The notes: generated from the letters alone by a model not told the origin. DNA of 64,000 nucleotides from Planktothricoides raciborskii GIHE-MW2 (GCF_040564635.1 NZ_CP159837.1:3459001-3523000); one strand, 5' to 3'; counted from the first letter of the stretch, positions 43,201-52,024 are shown. Numbers and translations: made by a program.

Positions 43201-43905
43201 CAAGGCACTGCCGCTGTTTTAATTGGCATTGATATCACGCAACGGAAACAAGCAGAAGATAAAATTCAAGCCGCCCTTTGGGAAAAAGAGGTACTGCTTA
43301 AAGAAATTCATCACCGGGTAAAAAATAATCTACAAGTGATTTCTAGTTTACTCAAAATGCAATCTCGGTCAATTACCGACCCCAGTATTTTAGAAATATT
43401 TAAAGAAAGTCAAAGTCGGATTCATTCTATGGCTTTGATTCACGAAAAACTTTATCAATCTGAGGATTTAGCCCGGATTAATTGCGCGGAATACATCCAC
43501 AGCTTAACCTCACATTTGTACCGTTGCTATCATGTCAGTCCCCGAAATATACAACTAGAAGTCAAGGTGCCGCAAATCTCCCTGAGTCTTGATGCTGCAC
43601 TTCCTTGTGGTTTAATTATCAATGAACTGGTTGCCAATGCCCTAAAGTACGCATTTCCCGATCGCTTATCGGGAAAAATCTCCATCGAGTTGGATATCAA
43701 TGTTAAAAACTGCTATATCTTAAAGGTTAGCGATAATGGGATTGGTTTACCGAAAAATATAGATTGGGAAAATACTCAATCGCTGGGATTAAGATTAGTT
43801 CGGACTTTATCCCAGCAATTAGGAGCAACCGTAGAACTTGACCTTAGTCATGGCACCCAGTTTTGCTTAACATTTACCGAACCCAAGTATCAAAAAAGGA
43901 TTTAA
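40273..43905 (+). CDS. Multi-PAS/GAF sensor histidine kinase (HisKA_2 type)
   Basis: A 1210-residue soluble kinase. Residues 1-135 resemble a receiver domain but lack a clear phospho-Asp (LILLLWQRVE), so it is degenerate. Then PAS (about 185-290), GAF (about 315-460), and four further PAS domains with PAC ends (for example FVLISPNS-like TYISPNSKNILGYEPEELIG, and IIYVNPAFEKMTGYLASDIL), up to about 990. The kinase core has the HisKA_2 phospho-acceptor block LLKEIHHRVKNNLQVISSLL with His near residue 1013, then an ATPase domain with NELVANALKYAF and DNGIGLP. A 24-base in-frame repeat gives RMQYRGAL twice plus a partial third copy near residue 610. It is followed after 4 bases by a receiver-kinase gene, its likely partner. 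The signal sensed is unknown. Confidence 0.9.
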   Translation: MPNLLSTLIIQNPRTDTSVLLGHLQEAGFILDLHMVQTESEYVAQLDRGWDLILLLWQRVEPLTSADSADQDPSLTLDPLRALEILRQKSYKIPLIIISDHPSVELAVNCMKQGAADYLLTEQVMQLGEKVQQLWQRQSSSQSIFTRGDSASSRGQRLTTVKKIGDRRLSDRPEFVPELFFQDLVETNTDLIWQVDHNAVYTYISPNSKNILGYEPEELIGKTPFDFMSPADALRVAEVWGALAGKHLPFNCLEHRNRHKNGQDIMLESSGIPLLETQEKAEKKQFILRGYRGISRDVNSRFCQEEAINNLIRETASVTGEAFFSSLVSHLAVALGVHYLFVSELMDKNPPTMKIIAGWDEHKSGSKFENQFEYHLANSPCEITLKQGEYYCPDGLLELFPHHQNIQKMGTCSYLGIRLLNTSGNAIGNLCIFHDRPILLNRRNKFILNSFALRTAAEIQRQKTEKERLELLAAVRKNEEKYRSIFADSPVGMATFDLETLAWMTANPKFCQMLGYQETEIKNLTVEDITHPEELARELRELRRLKTGEISRYKLEKRYLKKSGEIFCCDLNCTAIRDGWEKPLLGLAIVQDISEWKQIEEYLRMQYRGALRMQYRGALRMQYRAITASNNGIVICDARYPNLPIIYVNPAFEKMTGYLASDILGESCWWLQENQGNHPEWLHSSPPPQLQAAVREAKPCSVVLQNYRLDGTMFWNKLSIYPIYDNEKKLSHFLSIHHDITEIEEAQSFLRLSQERLRYLVASNPAVIYSRKAADKYNVTFMSENVLALFGYAPSDFLSDANFWANHVHPEDVKVISIASTRLLEQEYEVQEYRFLHANGHYIWVRDEQKLIRDQQNRPLEIIGYWADISDRKQAESALQVEKDKLQAVWDAVPGFVSLISSDLKYIGVNQRLADVYGLAPEQFIDQQIGFLGTSPEFSQFITEFFASSAQAATQEITSGINNNQQTYLMVIQKYQQGTAAVLIGIDITQRKQAEDKIQAALWEKEVLLKEIHHRVKNNLQVISSLLKMQSRSITDPSILEIFKESQSRIHSMALIHEKLYQSEDLARINCAEYIHSLTSHLYRCYHVSPRNIQLEVKVPQISLSLDAALPCGLIINELVANALKYAFPDRLSGKISIELDINVKNCYILKVSDNGIGLPKNIDWENTQSLGLRLVRTLSQQLGATVELDLSHGTQFCLTFTEPKYQKRI

Positions 43906-43909
43906 GCCC

Positions 43910-45004
43910 ATGAGTCTGACAAAGATTCTGATTGTAGAAGATGAAATGATTATCGCTGAGGACATGGCAGATGCCTTAACCCAGCTAGGATATGAAGTGA
44001 CCGCCATTGTGCCTTCGGGACACGATGCCATTGAAAAAGCGGCCACAACTAACCCAGATATTGTGTTGATGGATATTAATTTACAAGGAGAAATTGATGG
44101 GGTTGATGCGGCTAGTCAAATTCGTTCAAGTCAACAAATTCCCGTGGTGTTTCTCACCGCTTATGCAGATCAAAATACCATAGAAAGAGCCAAAGCAACT
44201 GAACCTTATGGCTATCTGTTAAAGCCTTTTCAAGACCGAGAATTAAAGACAACTATAGAAATTGCTATTCAAAGACATAAAGCGGAAACTTCTATTAGAG
44301 AAATGCTGGCTCAAGAGAGTCATATAAATCAGCTAAAATCCCAGTTTTTATCGATGATTTCTCACGATTTTAGAATGCCTTTAACCACAATTCAATCTAC
44401 GGTAGAATTATTAGAATACAAAGGTAATAGCTGTTCTGAACAGCAAAAAAAACAATATTTTAATCATATTTATTCATCTATTGAAATCATTACAGAAATG
44501 TTAGATGATATTTTATCTTTGAGTAAATTAGAACTAGGAAAAATCTACCTTGAACCCAGTCGGCTAGATTTAAATAATTTTTGTTTAGACATTATAGAGT
44601 ATTTAGCAGTTAGCCATCGCATCAAACATGAACTTAAATTTATCCCTAATGGCCTGAATCGTCCCGTATTTTTGGATGAAAAGCTGCTGCGACAATGCCT
44701 CTTAAATTTACTAGCCAATGCCTGTAAATATTCGCCGCCCAATACCACAATTGAATTTCACGTCAATTGCCAAGATGACCGAGTGATTTTTTCGATCAAA
44801 GATCAGGGGGTAGGGATTCCTGCCGATGAGCAAAAAAACCTGTTTCAATCATTCCATCGTGCCAGCAATGTCCAACATATTCCGGGAACGGGCTTAGGGT
44901 TAATGATTGTCAAAAAATGTGTGGAACTCCACCGAGGAGAAATTAATTTGGAAAGCACACTGGGCGTGGGCACAACATTTAATATTACATTGCCTATAAG
45001 TTAA
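43910..45004 (+). CDS. Receiver-histidine kinase hybrid protein
   Basis: A 364-residue protein with an N-terminal CheY-like receiver (D55 in LMDINLQGEIDG, Lys in LKPFQD) followed by a complete HisKA kinase. H152 lies in SHDFRMPLTT, the N-box is NLLANACKYSP, and the ATP lid regions are DQGVGIP and GTGLGL. The receiver comes first, so this is the arrangement where an upstream kinase phosphorylates the receiver to tune the attached kinase. The gene starts 4 bases after the PAS/GAF kinase stop and is almost surely co-transcribed and its target. The output regulator of the chain is not in this cluster. Confidence 0.93.
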   Translation: MSLTKILIVEDEMIIAEDMADALTQLGYEVTAIVPSGHDAIEKAATTNPDIVLMDINLQGEIDGVDAASQIRSSQQIPVVFLTAYADQNTIERAKATEPYGYLLKPFQDRELKTTIEIAIQRHKAETSIREMLAQESHINQLKSQFLSMISHDFRMPLTTIQSTVELLEYKGNSCSEQQKKQYFNHIYSSIEIITEMLDDILSLSKLELGKIYLEPSRLDLNNFCLDIIEYLAVSHRIKHELKFIPNGLNRPVFLDEKLLRQCLLNLLANACKYSPPNTTIEFHVNCQDDRVIFSIKDQGVGIPADEQKNLFQSFHRASNVQHIPGTGLGLMIVKKCVELHRGEINLESTLGVGTTFNITLPIS

Positions 45005-45113
45005 TTGCCGCTGACTTAACCTGGGGAATAACTGACCCATTCACACTTGCATTCATACCAAATACGGTTGCCATAGACTGACTATGATTCCGATACTTTT
45101 TTGCTAACATTTG

Positions 45114-46316
45114 CTAACAAACACATAAGTTGAGATACTCTCTCAACCAAGGCGTATCAACCAATGCACGTAGGAAGATCCCTCGCGCACCATTTAAATC
45201 CCTGTCCATCTTTAATTGGGTGGAATTCGATTTAATCGTTTTTGCCCCACCCAAATTATTGATAATTTCACCAGTCCATGACACCGTTTTAGAAGTGTAG
45301 GCTTCGTTGCAATCAATCACAATTTTGTGGTTTTCCCAAGCCTTCCATTTCAGAAATTGCTTAAACTCATAATGACTTAGAGTTAGCATAAGCCTGACAG
45401 ATTTGTTTCTTTTACGTCTTGACTTAGAAACCATCTGTGATGTTTCAAATGTTGGGAGGAAAATCACATCAAAGTTTTCTACTAAAAATCTAGCTGTCTT
45501 ATAATGCAATTCCTTGACTAAGTTCTTGATTTTACAACCAAGTCTACTCGCGGCTTTTTTGAGATTTTTTTTCTGTTTACACTTGGCTTTTGATAGTCGA
45601 GACACTAATTTGTCTAATTTGAAACACAATTTCTGAATGTGTAAGTTAGAATCTTTGCCTAGCCAACCAAAAGATGTTTCCGAAAAAAATGTCATAAACG
45701 TGCGGACACCAGGAGCTAAGGCAACAACTCTCCCTTGATTCTCGGAATTTAGTTGTTGCACTTCTGTCGAGATAGTCAAGTAATACTCACCGTAAGTTAG
45801 TGTTAATCGACCATCGCTAAAATTCTCGGGTAGTGACTCTTTGAATTTACCCTTTCCCAATATACTGTGGTAAATACCACAATCTTTAATCGCTGATTTA
45901 GGTATATAGATTGATTGCTTTACGTCTTTACGACTCCGAAATTTGCATTGACGAATCTTGCCATCTGCCTTAAACCCTTGTTTAGCGGCTTTAACGGCTA
46001 AACAAGCATCTTTGATGGCGATTGATTTAATTTGATAAGGAACAGGTTTAGCCCATTCAGGTAATCCATTCAATATTCCTGTTTTAATCGCCATCCAGTT
46101 AGCTTTTGTATCGGGCTGCTGCAAATATTTAATGGTTTCGTTGTAGACAAATCTACTAACTCCGAACCATTGTTTAAGCAATTTTTTTTGTTCTGGGTTT
46201 AGATAGATTCGGAGCTTCCTTGATTTTCTTACTGTAGCTTCTGAATCCGTGTATCCGACAATAAAAGACGTGAGGGATGGAGAGAATATCGGCTGTGAGT
46301 TGGGCTTCTGGACATT
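45114..46316 (-). pseudogene. IS607-associated TnpB with altered RuvC catalytic residue and damaged 5' end
   Basis: The body matches TnpB of IS607/IS605 elements: RKLRIYLNPEQKKLLKQWF, FVYNETIKYL, the RuvC-I strand, and RuvC-III DRDLNGARGIFL. In RuvC-I the usual DPG reads APG (VVALAPGVRTF), from GCT in place of GAT, so the first catalytic Asp is lost. The Glu of RuvC-II (PTFETSQ) and the last Asp remain. The zinc-finger cysteines are absent (TSKTVSWTGEI). The coding frame extends upstream to 46316 with convincing similarity but has no ATG, GTG or TTG before the TTG at 46181; an ATG at 46315 is one frame off. It overlaps the remnant tnpA by about 140 bases. Likely inactive as a nuclease. Confidence 0.82.
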
Positions 46317-46791
46317 TTACAGAGTTTTCTTAAACCACGATGCCTCTACCGTTTTGTTGTGCCATAAACTCGAATAATTCAAATCCTTTTCGACACAATC
46401 TGTCACGACAGGCAAAAATAACTGTGAGCTAATCGCCTCGCATAAGTCTGACCAGTAACCAAAGCAACCCTTTGCGTTTGAAATTAAGCCCCGATCTAAA
46501 GCCGATATCTCGGATAATTTCTGCGTCTGGGTAGATTGATTACATATAGGCAACTTGTCTGTCGAGGTGAGATCGTTGTTTTGTTGAACTAACTCGGCAG
46601 TAGCAAGCCGTGGTAGCTCCAACTGTATCCCGCACCGATGATTCGACATCATAGAGTTTTTGGTAGGCGGTGTTTTTGATGTTTTTGATCTTCTTTTCAT
46701 CAGCGTATTTTCGCTCCAGTGTTGGGATGTACACCCAGAAATTCGACCGCTTTCCTGAGTGGTATGTATGCCATCTCTTAAACTTTAGCAT
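46174..46791 (-). pseudogene. IS607 TnpA serine recombinase with three in-frame stops
   Basis: A single continuous frame of 206 codons, the normal length of IS607 TnpA, reads from ATG 46791 to the stop at 46174. It includes CYCRVSSTKQRSHLDRQV with the nucleophile Ser, GLNFKRKGLLWLLVRLM, and CRDRLCRKGFELFEF with both catalytic arginines. Three nonsense codons interrupt it, at 46540-46542, 46429-46431 and 46330-46332, with no frameshift. Its end overlaps the beginning of tnpB. The pair therefore once formed a complete IS607 element, now inactivated by point mutation. Confidence 0.85.
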
Positions 46792-47037
46792 ACATGAGCA
46801 TCTGTTAACAAAACTGACACTGTTGAATAACCCTCGCCTGATCTATGCGCGTTCATCCCCTAAAACACTTGTGGATTCCCGCGAAGGCGGGAATGACAGA
46901 TAACCTGATAAACGGGTTTTAACAACCGGATTTGGTATAATATTAAACTTCTGGCTTTCCCAGGCTAAAAAGCCGATTGGCGCTTGATCCGCCCTCGCTT
47001 GGGGGGATCTTCTACGGTATGTAAAGCAATATGTCTA
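46792..47037. other. Intergenic region with a GGATTCCCGCGAAGGCGGGAA hairpin
   Basis: Around 46871-46890 lies the short stem TTCCCGCGAAGGCGGGAA, a hairpin wording widespread in bacterial intergenic repeats. A terminator-like GGCGGATC stretch precedes the moxR 3' end. No gene seen. Confidence 0.5.
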
Positions 47038-47949
47038 TTATTCTGGAATTGGGATTTGGCGCAAAAGTTGCTCGACAATTGTCTGGGGTCGCCGTCCTCC
47101 AGCGGGAATCAAGCGGTGAGATAAAACATGGGGGGCAAGAAACTTTACATCGTCAGGGATGGCATAGTCTCGACCGGAAATAAAGGCCAGGGCTTGGGTG
47201 GCTTTTTGTAAGGCGACGGCGCCTCTGGGACTAACACCCAAGGTAATTTGATCGCTGACTCGGGTTGCCCGGACTAAATCGAGAATATATTTTTGCAATG
47301 AATTGTCCAGCCGCACTTGGGCGCATAGCCGACATAACTCACTAACTTCTGACAATTCAATACAAGGCTGCAACTCCTCCACGGTGATATTCTCTTGCAG
47401 TCTTTGTAACATTTGCAGTTCTTCGGCTTCCGTGGGGTAGCCCACAGAGAAAGACAAGGTAAACCGATCCATTTGCGCTTCTGGTAAGGGAAATGTGCCT
47501 TGATATTCAATGGGGTTTTGAGTGGCAATGACAAAAAAAGGCTGGGGGACTGAACGCGAAACCCCATCAACAGTGACTTGCCGTTCCTCCATGACTTCGA
47601 GTAAAGCCGATTGAGTCCTGGGGGTTGCCCGGTTAATTTCGTCGGCGAGTAGGACATTGGCAAAGACTGGGCCGGGGAGAAATTCAAATTCTCCACTGCG
47701 AGGATTCCAGATATTTGTGCCCGTGACATCGGTGGGCAATAGGTCGGGGGTGCATTGAATCCGCTTAAATTTACCGGCGATCGATCGCGCTAGGGATTTT
47801 GCCAGTAAAGTTTTGCCCACCCCAGGGACATCTTCTAATAAAGCATGACCGCCAGAAAATAAAGCCACGAGTACCAGGCGAATGGGGTCGGCTTTGCCCA
47901 CAATGGTTTTGCCGAGGTTTTCCGTAAGCTGTTGAATTCGTTCTCTCAT
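47038..47949 (-). CDS. MoxR-family AAA+ ATPase
   Basis: AAA+ chaperone-like ATPase of 303 residues when started at the ATG at 47949, whose first bases overlap the ribF stop as ATGA; a GTG-like longer start inside ribF is unlikely. Walker A is DVPGVGKTLLAKSLA, Walker B LLADEINRATPRTQSALLE, sensor 1 FVIATQNPIEYQGTFPLPEAQMDRF, followed by the C-terminal helical domain with GVSPRGAVALQKA. MoxR proteins help insert metals or cofactors or mature protein complexes, normally with VWA-domain partners. No VWA gene is present downstream in this window. Coupling with ribF is notable but probably historical. Confidence 0.92.
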   Translation of the reverse strand: MRERIQQLTENLGKTIVGKADPIRLVLVALFSGGHALLEDVPGVGKTLLAKSLARSIAGKFKRIQCTPDLLPTDVTGTNIWNPRSGEFEFLPGPVFANVLLADEINRATPRTQSALLEVMEERQVTVDGVSRSVPQPFFVIATQNPIEYQGTFPLPEAQMDRFTLSFSVGYPTEAEELQMLQRLQENITVEELQPCIELSEVSELCRLCAQVRLDNSLQKYILDLVRATRVSDQITLGVSPRGAVALQKATQALAFISGRDYAIPDDVKFLAPHVLSHRLIPAGGRRPQTIVEQLLRQIPIPE

Positions 47950-48974
47950 AATGGGAATGTGGCTGAAGCCAGAGATTTCGCTTGAATACAATCTAATTGA
48001 ATTTGGCTTTTTAACCGATCGAGGGAAGCAAATTTTTGTTCGGGGCGCAAAAATTGCTCAATGTCTACGGTCAGGGTTTTCCCGTATAAATCCCCACTCC
48101 AATCTAAAAGATGAATTTCGACGGTGGGTGGTTGACCCTGTGCCACGGTGGGACGACAGCCAATATTCATTACCCCTAGGTGATGCTTGGTGGGTTGGTC
48201 ATCCCTGGTGACTCGGACGGCATAAACACCGTAGCGAGGTAAGAACTTATCGGGGGATAGTTGTAAATTGGCGGTGGGAAATCCCAGGGTTCTACCTAGT
48301 TGCTGCCCTTGAATGACTTCGCCAATGAGACGATAAGGACGACCTAAGAGTTGATTGGCTTGGAGGATATCCCCTTGGCTAAGGGCGTGGCGAATGGCGG
48401 AGCTACTAATGCGTAGTCCATCGATTTTGTTCAGGGGAACGATGTTAACGGTTACGCCATAAGGTTGAGCGATCGCCTTCAAGTCATCCACCGTCCCCGA
48501 TCGCCGATTGCCAAACCGAAAATCTTCCCCCACACTAATACAGCAAGCTTGTAACTGTTTAATCAGAATTTCCGCCACAAAAGCTTGTGGACTGAGGGTT
48601 GCCAGCTTTTGGTCAAACGGCAACAGGATTAGTTGTCGGACTCCCATCGTCTCTAAGTATTGGGCTTTTTCCTCTTGAGGCGTTAACAGGGATCTTGATT
48701 CACCAGAAAAAAACTCTTGGGGATGCGGATCGAACGTCACTAAGGTGCTGTAGGGATGTTTTGTCCCGCCCCCAGATCCCCCAGATCCCTGGTTGTACTC
48801 ACAAGCGGGCGATCGCGAACTAGGGTTTGCCAAGCTAGAATTGAATAAATGAGGCAACTGGGAGGGCAAAATTGGCTCGATCACCTTTTGGTGTCCTCGA
48901 TGCAACCCGTCAAAGTTGCCCAGAGCAATAGAAGTTGGAGTCAGAACTGTTGAGAGAGAAGAAGTAATCCACAC
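47946..48974 (-). CDS. ribF: Bifunctional riboflavin kinase/FMN adenylyltransferase
   Basis: A 342-residue enzyme making FMN and FAD. The N-terminal adenylyltransferase domain has GNFDGLHRGHQKV (nucleotidyl-transferase HxGH form) and the later ISSSAIRHALSQGD. The C-terminal kinase domain has GEVIQGQQLGRTLGFPTANL and the MNIGCRPT block with the catalytic Glu near VEIHLLDW. Between residues about 43 and 75 lies an insertion (SSRSPACEYNQGSGGSGGG) not expected in the family, Gly/Ser-rich, located between VIEP and TLVTFDPHPQEF. The corresponding DNA resembles repeat material. Its stop overlaps the start of moxR. Confidence 0.95.
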   Translation of the reverse strand: MWITSSLSTVLTPTSIALGNFDGLHRGHQKVIEPILPSQLPHLFNSSLANPSSRSPACEYNQGSGGSGGGTKHPYSTLVTFDPHPQEFFSGESRSLLTPQEEKAQYLETMGVRQLILLPFDQKLATLSPQAFVAEILIKQLQACCISVGEDFRFGNRRSGTVDDLKAIAQPYGVTVNIVPLNKIDGLRISSSAIRHALSQGDILQANQLLGRPYRLIGEVIQGQQLGRTLGFPTANLQLSPDKFLPRYGVYAVRVTRDDQPTKHHLGVMNIGCRPTVAQGQPPTVEIHLLDWSGDLYGKTLTVDIEQFLRPEQKFASLDRLKSQIQLDCIQAKSLASATFPL

Positions 48975-49095
48975 CGTTTAGATTATTAATTAAATAAGAC
49001 GATCGAATATCAATGAACATTGCTGATCAAGAAGAAAAATAGAGAATTGTAGGCAATTCTCTATTCTGGATCTGAAAATCACTTGCGGTATCTTG

Positions 49096-50025
49096 CTAGG
49101 TTGGGGACTCTGCCTCTGGAGAGGAAGAAGAATGCGGCGCAATTAATTGAATCGACAATCCCTCCCTGGCCATGAGAGAGTTGGGGAAATGCTGTGCTAC
49201 TTGCTCTCCTACGTTATCCAAAAAATCATCATTGTGCAGGGGGTCGTGGTGGAAAATCACCAGTCTTTTCGCATTCGCAGCCTTGGCCACCTTAACGGCT
49301 TCCTGCCAAGTGGAATGACCCCAGCCGACTTTACTACTTTTTGGAGAGTGATATTCCTCATCAGTGTAGGTGGCATCATAAATCAGCACGTCAGCATTAT
49401 GAGCGAGGAATAAAACATTGTCATCCAGCTTGTCTGGTAGATGTTCTGTATCCGTGACATAAGCTGCGGCGTAGCCGTTCCAACTGACTCGATAACCGAC
49501 CGCTTCTCCGGGATGGTTCAGCAGTGCCGTATTCACTTTTACGTCCCCAAATTCCAGCACTTCGCCGATTTTGATATCGTGAAACTCTAGCTGGGCGGCC
49601 ATGATCTGCAAGGGTACGGGAAAATTTGGATGAAGCATCTGGTCATTCAGTCGTTGCTCAATGGTAGAGCCATTGGGGGCGATCGCTCCATAAATGTGAA
49701 AGCGATTGCCAGGAATAAAAGCAGGGACAAAAAAAGGGAAGCCCTGAATGTGATCCCAGTGGGAGTGAGTAAACAACAAATTGGCTTTGACGGGCATCTG
49801 ACCGAGCAAGTATTGTCCCAACACTCTTAAGCCTGTACCTCCATCAAAAATTAAGCGTTGTCCTCCCACCCGCATCTCGATGCATGGCGTATTGCCGCCA
49901 TACCGGACGGTCTCTGCACCGGGACATGGTATGCTTCCTCGCACGCCCCAGAAGTGAATCGTAAATTGGTTGTCCATATTCTGCATGGGTGTATTTGCAC
50001 TAGGTTGTGAATGCGGGTTACTCAT
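49096..50025 (-). CDS. Metallo-beta-lactamase fold hydrolase (PhnP/RNase Z-like)
   Basis: A 309-residue single-domain MBL protein. After a disordered 20-residue head comes FTIHFWGVRGSIPCPG, then YGGNTPCIEM, the metal motif THSHWDHIQGFPFF, a later LNHPGEAVGYRV, VTDTEH and a terminal HHDP. This order matches phosphodiesterase-like MBL proteins that handle cyclic phosphates or nucleic-acid phosphoesters. The exact substrate is unknown. Start at ATG 50025; a GTG just before it and an ATG at the MDNQ residue are alternatives. It is monocistronic. Confidence 0.9.
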   Translation of the reverse strand: MSNPHSQPSANTPMQNMDNQFTIHFWGVRGSIPCPGAETVRYGGNTPCIEMRVGGQRLIFDGGTGLRVLGQYLLGQMPVKANLLFTHSHWDHIQGFPFFVPAFIPGNRFHIYGAIAPNGSTIEQRLNDQMLHPNFPVPLQIMAAQLEFHDIKIGEVLEFGDVKVNTALLNHPGEAVGYRVSWNGYAAAYVTDTEHLPDKLDDNVLFLAHNADVLIYDATYTDEEYHSPKSSKVGWGHSTWQEAVKVAKAANAKRLVIFHHDPLHNDDFLDNVGEQVAQHFPNSLMAREGLSIQLIAPHSSSSPEAESPT

Positions 50026-50522
50026 CACGTTTTTACATCGGCAGCAACCGTCTATGGGTTGATCATTTAGTGATTATCCACTTGCTAATCGATCGATCGA
50101 CTTGCTCAGATATCCGCCACCTTTGTGAAATCACCTTAAATATATTCATATATTCAATGAAATTCGCGGGCTTTCTGAGTCAGTAAATACGGCGCCTCTG
50201 GTCAAGAACTGCCCGAATCTTATGTGTTCAGGCTGATTTTTATAATTAGGAAGAACCCAAAAGGTGACGGTTCAAACGATAATCTGAACGACCCAATCAA
50301 CCATTATATAAAGTTTTCAGCAGTTTTCATCTTCATTTACCCTAAACTTGATTCTAACGTTGGCACAGGATGAGTTGTCAATTTACTGTTGAATAACCTC
50401 ACCGGAAATGTTTTATTGGTTGTTTGTTGTTGGTTATTGGTTATTTGTTATGATCAAGGCTGCGGATACTCATCATCACTAATAACAAATAACAAGCAAC
50501 TAATAACCAATAACCAATAACT
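50026..50522. other. 497-base divergent intergenic region with inverted microsatellites
   Basis: It separates the MBL gene from the Rrf2 gene and should hold both promoters. Near the Rrf2 start, a GGTTGTTTGTTGTTGGTTAT run (50416-50450) is followed about 30 bases later by its rough complement AATAACAAATAACAAGCAAC (50483-50520), ending directly at the ATG. The transcript could fold the ribosome-binding region into a stem; no clear Shine-Dalgarno sequence is seen. Confidence 0.65.
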
Positions 50523-50966
50523 ATGAAACTGAACAAACGCGCACAGTATAGCGTTAAAGCCTTATTGGATCTGAGTCTCCAGCAAGATTTGGGGCCGACG
50601 GCGACTAAGGCGATCGCCAATCGGCAAAAGATCCCCGCCCCCTATCTAGAAAAGCTATTAATTCAAATGCGCCAGGGGGGTTTGGTGGCATCCGTCCGGG
50701 GCGCCCAAGGGGGCTATCAACTAGCCAAACCGCCTAGCAAAATTTCCCTCGGTCAGATTTTAGAAGCCGTGGGAGAAACCATTGAGCCTGATTTGAGTTT
50801 GCCGCCACAAAGTAAACACGCCGAAGACTGGGTGACATTTACTTTGTGGCACCGACTGCACCAAAAGCTAAAAGAATCACTTTATAGTATTTCTCTTGAA
50901 GACTTATACTATGATGCTCGCAGTTGGCAGGCATCTCAGGGACAAGAAACAAATTTTATTATTTAA
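50523..50966 (+). CDS. Rrf2-family transcriptional regulator
   Basis: A 147-residue winged helix regulator with the family start MKLNKRAQYSVKALLDLS, the recognition region IPAPYLEKLLIQMRQGGLV and the wing VRGAQGGYQLAKPPSKISLGQIL. There is no cysteine in the chain, so unlike IscR, NsrR or RsrR it cannot hold an Fe-S cluster by the usual ligands. It would sense by another means or act as an apo repressor. cobD starts 27 bases after its stop in the same direction, so co-transcription and control of corrinoid synthesis is possible but unproven. Confidence 0.9.
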   Translation: MKLNKRAQYSVKALLDLSLQQDLGPTATKAIANRQKIPAPYLEKLLIQMRQGGLVASVRGAQGGYQLAKPPSKISLGQILEAVGETIEPDLSLPPQSKHAEDWVTFTLWHRLHQKLKESLYSISLEDLYYDARSWQASQGQETNFII

Positions 50967-50992
50967 TTTATTATTATTTAATTTTGGATTGC

Positions 50993-52024
50993 ATGAACCA
51001 GGTATGTGCTGTTTTGTCTGTTTCCCTTGGGTTGTGGCATGGGGAAAAATCAACAATCTTGGTTTTAGCGATCGCCGCTTTCCTGGATTATCTGATTGGC
51101 GATCCTTGGGGTTGGCTCCACCCAGTTCAAGTGATTGGTTGGGGAATTTCTCGCTATAGTCAATTAGTCTTACAATGGTTTTCCCAACCGCAAATCCGCC
51201 GAATTGCCGGAGTGGGGCTGGGCATTGGCGCGATCGCTGGCACTGGTGTGATTACTTATGCCATAATTCTGTGGGCGCGATCGCTTCATCCTGCCCTCAG
51301 TATCCTCTTAGAAATGATCCTCTTAGCAAGCTGTTTTGCCGGTCGCAGTTTACGCGCTGCCGCTGAAGATGTGCTGCAACCCCTGAACTCCGGGGATTTA
51401 ACTCAAGCGCGGCAAAAATTAAGCCTTTATGTGGGACGAGATACAGAAAACCTATCCGAGACAGAAATTCTCCGAGCCATTTTAGAAACCGTCAGTGAAA
51501 ATGCCGTCGATGGGGTGATGGCACCGCTATTTTATGCGATCGTCGGCGCATCGATCCCGGCGATCGGGCCGGTTCCCGTCGCGATCGCCTACAAAGCTGC
51601 CAGTACCTTAGACTCAATGGTCGGCTACCGCGAAGAACCCTACAAAGACCTCGGCTGGTTTAGTGCCAAACTTGAAGATTTGCTCACCTGGCTGCCCTGT
51701 CGATTAACCGTCATCACCATTGGCCTAATTTTTGGCAACCTAGGCAAAATCTGGCAAACCTGTCAAACGGACGCCACCAAAGACCCCAGCCCCAACGCCG
51801 GTTGGAGTGAATGCGCTTACGCCGTCACCCTGGGAGTCCAACTAGGGGGAACCAACTCTTATCGCGGCGTGATTAAAAATAAACCATTCCTAGGCCAACC
51901 AACTCATCAAATTTCCCCAGAAAAAATTCACCAAGCCTTAAAAATCACTCGTTATACTTTTCTCACTTGGTTAGCAATTTTCTGCCTAATTCACATCGGT
52001 TTTACATCGGCGATCGGCTATTAA
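50993..52024 (+). CDS. cobD: Adenosylcobinamide-phosphate synthase (CobD/CbiB)
   Basis: Membrane protein of 343 residues joining the aminopropanol linker to adenosylcobyric acid in cobalamin-type cofactor synthesis. Features are ILVLAIAAFLDYLIGDPWGWLHPVQVIGWGI, the cytosolic loop GRDTENLSETEILRAILETVSENAVDGVMAPLFY, AYKAASTLDSMVGYREEPYKDLGWFSA and the end region LGGTNSYRGV. ATG 50993 is chosen because an upstream in-frame start lies within the Rrf2 gene and adds an unrelated tail. It works upstream of a CobT-type step in the same pathway. Operon with the Rrf2 regulator is likely. Confidence 0.94.
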   Translation: MNQVCAVLSVSLGLWHGEKSTILVLAIAAFLDYLIGDPWGWLHPVQVIGWGISRYSQLVLQWFSQPQIRRIAGVGLGIGAIAGTGVITYAIILWARSLHPALSILLEMILLASCFAGRSLRAAAEDVLQPLNSGDLTQARQKLSLYVGRDTENLSETEILRAILETVSENAVDGVMAPLFYAIVGASIPAIGPVPVAIAYKAASTLDSMVGYREEPYKDLGWFSAKLEDLLTWLPCRLTVITIGLIFGNLGKIWQTCQTDATKDPSPNAGWSECAYAVTLGVQLGGTNSYRGVIKNKPFLGQPTHQISPEKIHQALKITRYTFLTWLAIFCLIHIGFTSAIGY

